Shown here: in pieces, positions 53,901-64,000 of the stretch | How the letters are laid out: each line of letters begins with the position of its first letter | Position numbering within the stretch: the first letter of the stretch is position 1 | Source: Portunus trituberculatus | Lineage: Eukaryota; Arthropoda; Malacostraca; Decapoda; Portunidae | Length of the DNA stretch: 64,000 nucleotides | Assembly: GCF_017591435.1 (NCBI RefSeq) | Contig: NC_059300.1 | Coordinates: 13,810,960-13,874,959, forward strand | Direction: 5' to 3' | Notes under the pieces: model-generated | What the model was told of the DNA's origin: nothing | The model's input: the letters and a program-made list of their open reading frames with translations, nothing else | Databases searched by the model: none | Program-made: the position numbers and the translations under genes

Positions 53901-56900
53901 AACAGCCTTTGTCACCATTGTCTTGTAGCTCAGCATTGTGTTGTGTTGTGTTGTGCAGGCAACTTGGATGACATGAGACAACCATGCCTGTGATGATCAC
54001 CTGAACTGGTCATAGAGTTGTTCCATTTGTTGTTATTCTTGTTAATGTTGATTAAGAATATAAGACAACATAATCCATGCTATAGTTTACCATTCAACTC
54101 AGACTAGTGTGAGGAGTTAAGTCAGACATCATCCAAAGTGTACTCTAATACAAAACAGATCATTCATCGTGTGTCTATCACAGCAAGGATTCATATCCTG
54201 CTATACTCTTATATGGCGGATATGGTTCCAAAAAATCCACCATTTACATGAGGGACAGAGGGCAAGAATGTGTGTGCTCCTTATCGAACAAACAAAAAGG
54301 AGGCCTCTCTCTTTAACTGCCACTCTCACCCAGGTTAGCTCTCATCATACTCCTCTATGTTTATTGTAAGAAATTTCTCAAATATTTGTTGCTCTCTGTT
54401 GTCAAAATACTCTACAGGTGCTTTGCACTTAGTGGAGTAGATCTACAGTTGTACATGTATGTGGCTAACATGTTTGTTATTGAGTGTAGCTGATGATCTG
54501 AAAGAACATGTAAATATAGATTATGTGATAGTGTCTGGTGAAAATGAAATGTTCAGAGTTTTGGTGTGTTTGTGAATGTTATTTATTGTGTGACTGATGA
54601 CTTACTCTGATAACTTTGCAATAGGACAGTGCACAGGAGACTTATTTATTAAATACAATGGAAAAGTTGCTAAATTGTGATTTTCAGTGGTTGTACATTA
54701 ATACTAAAATACAAGAAATTTAGGAACATGGTTCTCTACTAATTGCCAAATTCACTATTTCATAATTGTATACCTTCTCTCTCTTGGGAAGCAAAGTAAT
54801 GCCCTGTGTGTGTGTGTGTGTGTGTGTTATACTCCAGGGGTGGAAAGTTATAGTAAGCCAGCAAAATTTCAAGCTATGCATCACTGAAAATGTTGCAATT
54901 TTTCTTTTAGTACAACCAATAGTAAAAAAGATAGAAAAGACAAATAAGGGCCAGAGATTAAGATGGGATACCAATCATCATTAAAACTGAAAGTCATAAT
55001 ATGGTCTATGGTCATGTGTTTTTTAGTTCACTTTTTAAAATTGATGAGCAGCTCTCCTGCCTCATTTTGTTGATTATTAATGGCCATGAAAATATAAATG
55101 ACAGCATTTGTTAGAGAAACTATTGAAGCTATACTGTTTATATATTATGCTACAATCGGTTTTGTATTCTGAACATACAAATTGGAAAGGAGAGAGAGAG
55201 AAAGAGACAGGTTGGGAATCCCTTCACTCTGCATTCACACATGCCATGATATTAAGAACCATTAGCTCATGATCAAGGAAGTTTGTTTCCTAAGCACTCA
55301 TCTTTTTCATATACTATACTATTTTTTAAGTTTTATGGTATTGCCATCTTCCCCACCAGCTACAGTATTGTATAAGGATGTAGGGATCATATTTGTTATA
55401 TTAGACTCATCAAGTTCATGTTATTAACCATTCATGTCAAGAAAGTAATTCTTTCTGCAAAATCTTAGGTGTCTGTATTGTATGGTGCCGTAGGAAGCAA
55501 CTTAACCCATGGTTTATGGTTTAGTCCTCCATTCTCTTCTCATGACTGTGCCAAACTTTAATGTATCGTCATACTTAAAGCCTTTTATTTTTTCATATCT
55601 AATTAGTCTACATCACAAGTTAGCATATTTACTATGCATCCTTTTTTGTAAGGCTTAGATTGGTCCTCCTCTTATTTTTGTGGAGGTTTGGTTTATCAGC
55701 CCTAACTCTTGGTGGCACAGGCAGATTTTTAGTCTGCAGAGGCTGATGCCACTCCCAAGATGCAGTTCTGATCAAAGATGAGAATCGTAGGATGCATGAA
55801 GTATTCTCCATCCAGTCAACAATAGCTGGAAAATGTGGCCAGCTTCAAACAGAACTGATCCTGAGTCCTTGAGATCTGTGTAGATTCCTCTGGGTCGTTA
55901 ATTTAGAGAATCATCATGGAGATGGTGAAAGCCAAGACTCAGTTCCAGCAAGTTTGATCATGTATGGCTTGTAACAAACTGGGGCACACAACAAGTTTCT
56001 ATGAACAGTTGCCTTCAGTAGTGACAAAATATACATTTTCCTATGGATGACCAAACAGTAGGTCTTAGAGGGAAATCAGTAGTGCAAACAATATTTCTTC
56101 CTGCCACTTTGATGTGTTCTCTTAATAAGAAAAATGCAATCTAAGCCTCACCAGTTAACATTTTCGGTAATGTTTAGAACAGCCATTAATAATTCAAACC
56201 ATTTCAACCTACATTAATATCTATATAAATGACATCTCATGATTTATGTACATGTGAATTTCTGAGATAATTCACAAGACAGGCAATGTACAGGGTTAAT
56301 GAGGGTTCTTCCCTGCCCTTATATTATAGGGAAAGAAGTGATGATATGATGACTTGGGGACATGTAGAACTACATGCCAGTACAGTGGATGTCCCAGACG
56401 ACATGAGTGCACCCCTTGAGACTTGCCAATACTAACTGAAATGTCTTGCTGGGCTGGAGGTGAGAGAGAAAGGCAAGCTGACAGACAGAAATGAGTATGG
56501 TCCTAGGAGTGGTGGGAGAGGGCACTAGCATAGCAGGTAGAGAGATAGGCAGCAACAGCACCATACACACACTTATATCATGTTGCCAAACTCTAGCATC
56601 ATTAACAGTGACGTGTTCAGAAAGTGTTCCCTTGTCTGTGCTCTTCCTCGCAGTTGTGTGTTTGTCTTAGAAACCTTTGTACTAGTGTAACACCAGCAGT
56701 GACTCAGTGTGTCATACTAGGGCCTCTTTAGGATTCAGTGAGCTGATCCTTTCTAGAGTGAAGTAGATAATGATAAAAATGGTGATAAAGAATTTATGTA
56801 ATGTGTACCTTCTAATACTACTCCAAATGTCTGTGGTTGTACTTTTTAATATTGTATTTGTCTATGTTTCAAATAAATACCTGAAATTTAACATGAAGTA

Positions 56901-57595
56901 TAGCACATAGTAATCCTTCCATATAATTATTAGGTAATTGTCTAAATCCTTTCCATGATGTTATTCTTATCTAATTTATTTTTTATCCACTTGTAATCTT
57001 CAGATTCCTGTAGTATTTTCATGTTAAGTAGTACACTTCACCCTCTCTTTATCATGCCGCACTACTATGTTTCTCTTTGCGCTCTCAAGACTTGGTGATT
57101 AGTGGCCACATGCATATCTGAAGTAATGCCATGCAACCTCTAAATTTCACCACTTTGCATCTATCACAAGGTTCCTAGATCATTGCCATTATATTTAGGG
57201 ACAAGTGAGTGACAGTTGCCCCTTCGCCTTGTCTTCTTGGGACTAGCAGTTTCCTCATCTATTCATAATGATCAAGTTGCTTAAAGTTCCAACCGTACTT
57301 TTGTTTAATAACGACCTTTCTCTTCATATCAACCTATCATCACATTTCAAGATAAAAAAAGGCTCAATGAAATCAATCATTCCCTCACCAAACCCACTGA
57401 ATCAGTTTTACTGCCGCCGCCGCCGCCTCCGCCTACTCATCCTCTATTTATTGGATTTTCTTACTCCTATCTACACTGCAAGTAACGCAATAACAACAAA
57501 AACAGCTACAAAAACAATAATAGAAGGAAGGAATGACAGGCCAGCCCCCCTGCTCCCCCCCCCCAACACACACTATATAAAAAAAAAAGTGTAAT
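51000..57595. other. possible long 3' UTR and intergenic sequence
   Basis: 6.6 kb, unusually poor in repeats for this window: only a (TG)n at 54807-54828 and a short GA stretch at 55190. No exon, RNA gene or transposon recognised on either strand. Confidence 0.4.
51376..51381 (+). terminator. candidate polyadenylation signal of the MMD-like gene
   Basis: AATAAA 377 bases after the stop codon. A second AATAAA at 56872-56877 could serve a much longer 3' UTR; transcript data would decide. Confidence 0.3.
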
Positions 57596-57845
57596 TAGGC
57601 TCACAACCGCGAAGGCCCGAGTTCAAGTTCCGGGCACGTAGAGGCAAATGGGCGACCCTCTTTATGTGTAGTCCCTGTTCGCCAAGCAGCAAGTAGGTAC
57701 GGAATGTAATTCAAGGGGTTGTGACCTCGCTTTCCCGGTGTGTGGAGTGTGGTGTGTGGTCTCAGTCCTACCCGAAGATCGGTCTATGAATTCTGAGCTC
57801 GCTCAGTAATGGGGAAGGCTAGCTGGATAACCAGCAGACGACCAT
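57596..57845 (+). mobile_element. SINE copy 4, 5'-truncated
   Basis: Begins within the tRNA-like head (box B GAGTTCAAGTTCC) and carries the full shared body to CCAGCAGACGACCATGG. Followed by (TGG)n instead of (CA)n. Confidence 0.8.
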
Positions 57846-58500
57846 GGTGGTGGTGGTGGTGGTGAAAACTCGTCTACCAACTGCTGCTGGGACGATGTTA
57901 TGGACGATGAATATTGAGGAGGAGACATACTGGAGGGCAGGATCGAGGGTGTCGCTTGTATGTCGTCACTCGTTAACACTCTTAATTCTTAACACCGATG
58001 AAAAGTTGACCCATTCTGTCCTTAGAGGGAGAAAAAAAAAAAATCACTGCGTTTACCTATATCCGCCATGGTGTCGTTTTGAGGTGATAAAACAATGATT
58101 GAGACAAGGGTGCGGTTAGCCTCAACCCTCCCATCTACTCCCAACCCCCCCCGAACCCCGTTACCCAGCTCGTCTGCTGGTTCAAATACTTTTTCCCATC
58201 TTACCCTAACTCTAGTATTTAATATCTGCATGTAGTATGTTTTAAGGGTTTCTATAAATATTTTGTTGCTTTTGAAGTGTTTTCCTTGCCTCTGTTCGGT
58301 ATATATGTGGCGTTTAGTGGTGTCTAATGTGCGTGTGAACCGCCACAACAGTAGAAATTTACATTTGCCCATTTAAGAATTTTTTTCCTTTTATTATTTC
58401 AAGCTATAACTGGGCTTTTGGTGTATCAAAGAATCGCCTACGTCCTTTTAAGTGTGTTACAGACCCACTGAGTCAAATATGTGGACTTTTAAATTATTTT
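57846..58500. other. stretch before the assembly gap
   Basis: Short (TGG)n then mixed sequence. I looked here for the last exon of the SLC18B1-like gene and found no convincing one. Confidence 0.4.
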
Positions 58501-59000
58501 NNNNNNNNNNNNNNNNNNNNNNNNNNNNNNNNNNNNNNNNNNNNNNNNNNNNNNNNNNNNNNNNNNNNNNNNNNNNNNNNNNNNNNNNNNNNNNNNNNNN
58601 NNNNNNNNNNNNNNNNNNNNNNNNNNNNNNNNNNNNNNNNNNNNNNNNNNNNNNNNNNNNNNNNNNNNNNNNNNNNNNNNNNNNNNNNNNNNNNNNNNNN
58701 NNNNNNNNNNNNNNNNNNNNNNNNNNNNNNNNNNNNNNNNNNNNNNNNNNNNNNNNNNNNNNNNNNNNNNNNNNNNNNNNNNNNNNNNNNNNNNNNNNNN
58801 NNNNNNNNNNNNNNNNNNNNNNNNNNNNNNNNNNNNNNNNNNNNNNNNNNNNNNNNNNNNNNNNNNNNNNNNNNNNNNNNNNNNNNNNNNNNNNNNNNNN
58901 NNNNNNNNNNNNNNNNNNNNNNNNNNNNNNNNNNNNNNNNNNNNNNNNNNNNNNNNNNNNNNNNNNNNNNNNNNNNNNNNNNNNNNNNNNNNNNNNNNNN
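58501..59000. other. assembly gap
   Basis: Exactly 500 N, so probably a placeholder length. The right side is (GA)n, a likely reason for the break. Confidence 0.98.
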
Positions 59001-59184
<184 letters not shown>

Positions 59185-59341
59185 ATACGTTTGCTATGTA
59201 ACTTAGCTATAACAAACAACGTATAGGTAAAAATACAATATAACCACAACCCAGCGCTATACATGACCACCTAAACTCTACATCCTACACATTGATCTGT
59301 CACTGTGCAGTGGTGCGTGCGTCGTGATGGTGATCACTCAC

Positions 59342-63174
<3,833 letters not shown>

Positions 63175-63230
63175 CTGCCGGAACACACCACGCGATTTAC
63201 TGATGTACTATTAGTGGCGGTAGCAGTGTG

Positions 63231-63508
63231 ATTCACCTCTGTCGTCTGCTGGTTGCCCAGCCAGTCTTCCCCATTACGGAGCGAGTTCATAGCTCAGACC
63301 GATCTTCGGGTAGGACTGAGACCACATAACACTCCACACACCGGAAAGCGAGGCCACAACCCCTCGAGTTACATCCCGTACCTATTTACTGCTAGGTGAA
63401 CAGGGGTCACACATTAAGAGGCTTGCCCATTTGCCTCGCCGCTTACCGGGATTCGAACCCGGCCCTCTCGATTGTGAGTCGAGCATGCTAACCACTACAC
63501 TACGCGGT
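63231..63508 (-). mobile_element. SINE copy 5, tRNA-Val-like head
   Basis: Full copy on the minus strand: head CCGCGTAGTGTAGTGGTTAG from 63508, box B GGTTCGAATCC, body ending near CCAGCAGACGAC. Its head abuts the (CA)n that ends the neighbouring LINE. Confidence 0.85.
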
Positions 63509-63512
63509 GTGT

Positions 63513-64000
63513 GTGTATTTACCTAGTTGTAGTTTTACAGGGCCTGGGCTTTATGCTCTTGTGGCCCCGTCTCCATATCTACACTTATCCAATTTTTCTT
63601 TAAAACTATGTACACTCTTTGCTGACACCACTTCCTCACTCAAACTGTTCCAAGTTTCAACACATCTTTGCGGGAAACTAAATCTTTTAACATCTCTCAG
63701 ACATCTTCCCTTCCTCAGTTTCTTACTATGCGATCTTGTGCTTCTAATGTCATATTCTTCTCTCAGGATTAGTTTCTCATTATCCACTTGATCCATTCCG
63801 TTAATCAATTTATAAACTTGTATCAGATCCCCTCTCTCTCTTCTCTGTTCCAGGGTTGGTAGATCGGTCTCTTTTGTATGATTCATCTCTATCTTCCTTT
63901 TCTTCTTCTATATCCATTTATAATATTATATGGTCACTCTTTCCCAATGGGCACTTATATCTTATATCATCGTTAATTTGTATATCCCTTGTAAAAACTA
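63513..64000 (-). mobile_element. non-LTR retrotransposon, LINE-3 of window, internally deleted
   Basis: 63551-63886 encodes a C-terminal ORF2 region (TLEQRRERGDLIQVYKL, then WNSLSEEVV). Directly upstream, 63890-64000 encodes an endonuclease end (FTRDIQINDD, CPLGKSDH). The whole RT, about 1.5-2 kb in relatives, is missing between them. The 3' end GGTAAATACACACAC matches LINE-2. Continues past the right edge. Confidence 0.75.

Overview
The window looks like nuclear DNA of a decapod crustacean, probably a crab. It has intron-rich animal genes, very dense (GA)n, (CA)n and (TA)n microsatellites, tRNA-derived SINEs, several families of decayed non-LTR retrotransposons and a 500-N assembly gap (58501-59000). 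The organism call rests on remembered repeat families and the look of the proteins; I could not run a search.

Three host genes can be built from splice sites and reading phase. (1) About 494-12735, minus strand: a coiled-coil protein whose helical core resembles PCM1, the centriolar-satellite scaffold. It is partial and runs off the window start. (2) 41228-50999, plus strand: a complete five-exon MMD-like (PAQR10/11) seven-helix membrane protein of 252 residues, with a 7.8-kb last intron. (3) 59342-63174, minus strand: nine exons of an SLC18B1-like major facilitator transporter. Its first and last exons are missing, the last possibly lost in or beyond the gap.

The striking element lies between genes 1 and 2, at 18556-37607. 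It is a head-to-tail array of one Ty3/Gypsy-type LTR retrotransposon: eight LTRs of about 660 bp alternate with seven internal regions of about 1.95-2.0 kb, all on the minus strand. Every unit has a primer-binding site, a polypurine tract and matching LTR ends. Every unit also carries the same coding lesions: a Gag start fused out of frame to mid reverse transcriptase, no recognisable protease or integrase, and a shared frameshift before the RT core. Shared variants split the array into two blocks, which suggests stepwise unequal exchange. The array sits inside an older non-LTR element whose halves flank it.

Other mobile DNA includes a 2.9-kb non-LTR element at 13.4-16.3 kb, another of 2.4 kb antisense in the last intron of gene 2, and an internally deleted one at the right edge. 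There are five TIR-type DNA transposon relics: a TTAA MITE, a Tigger-like copy, a 1.5-kb element with repeated subterminal motifs, a 0.75-kb TIR element and a possible hAT piece. Six SINE copies occur, three of them in a tandem trimer. The remaining long stretches (8.1-9.7, 16.3-17.8, 51.0-57.6 kb) showed me nothing recognisable beyond simple repeats.
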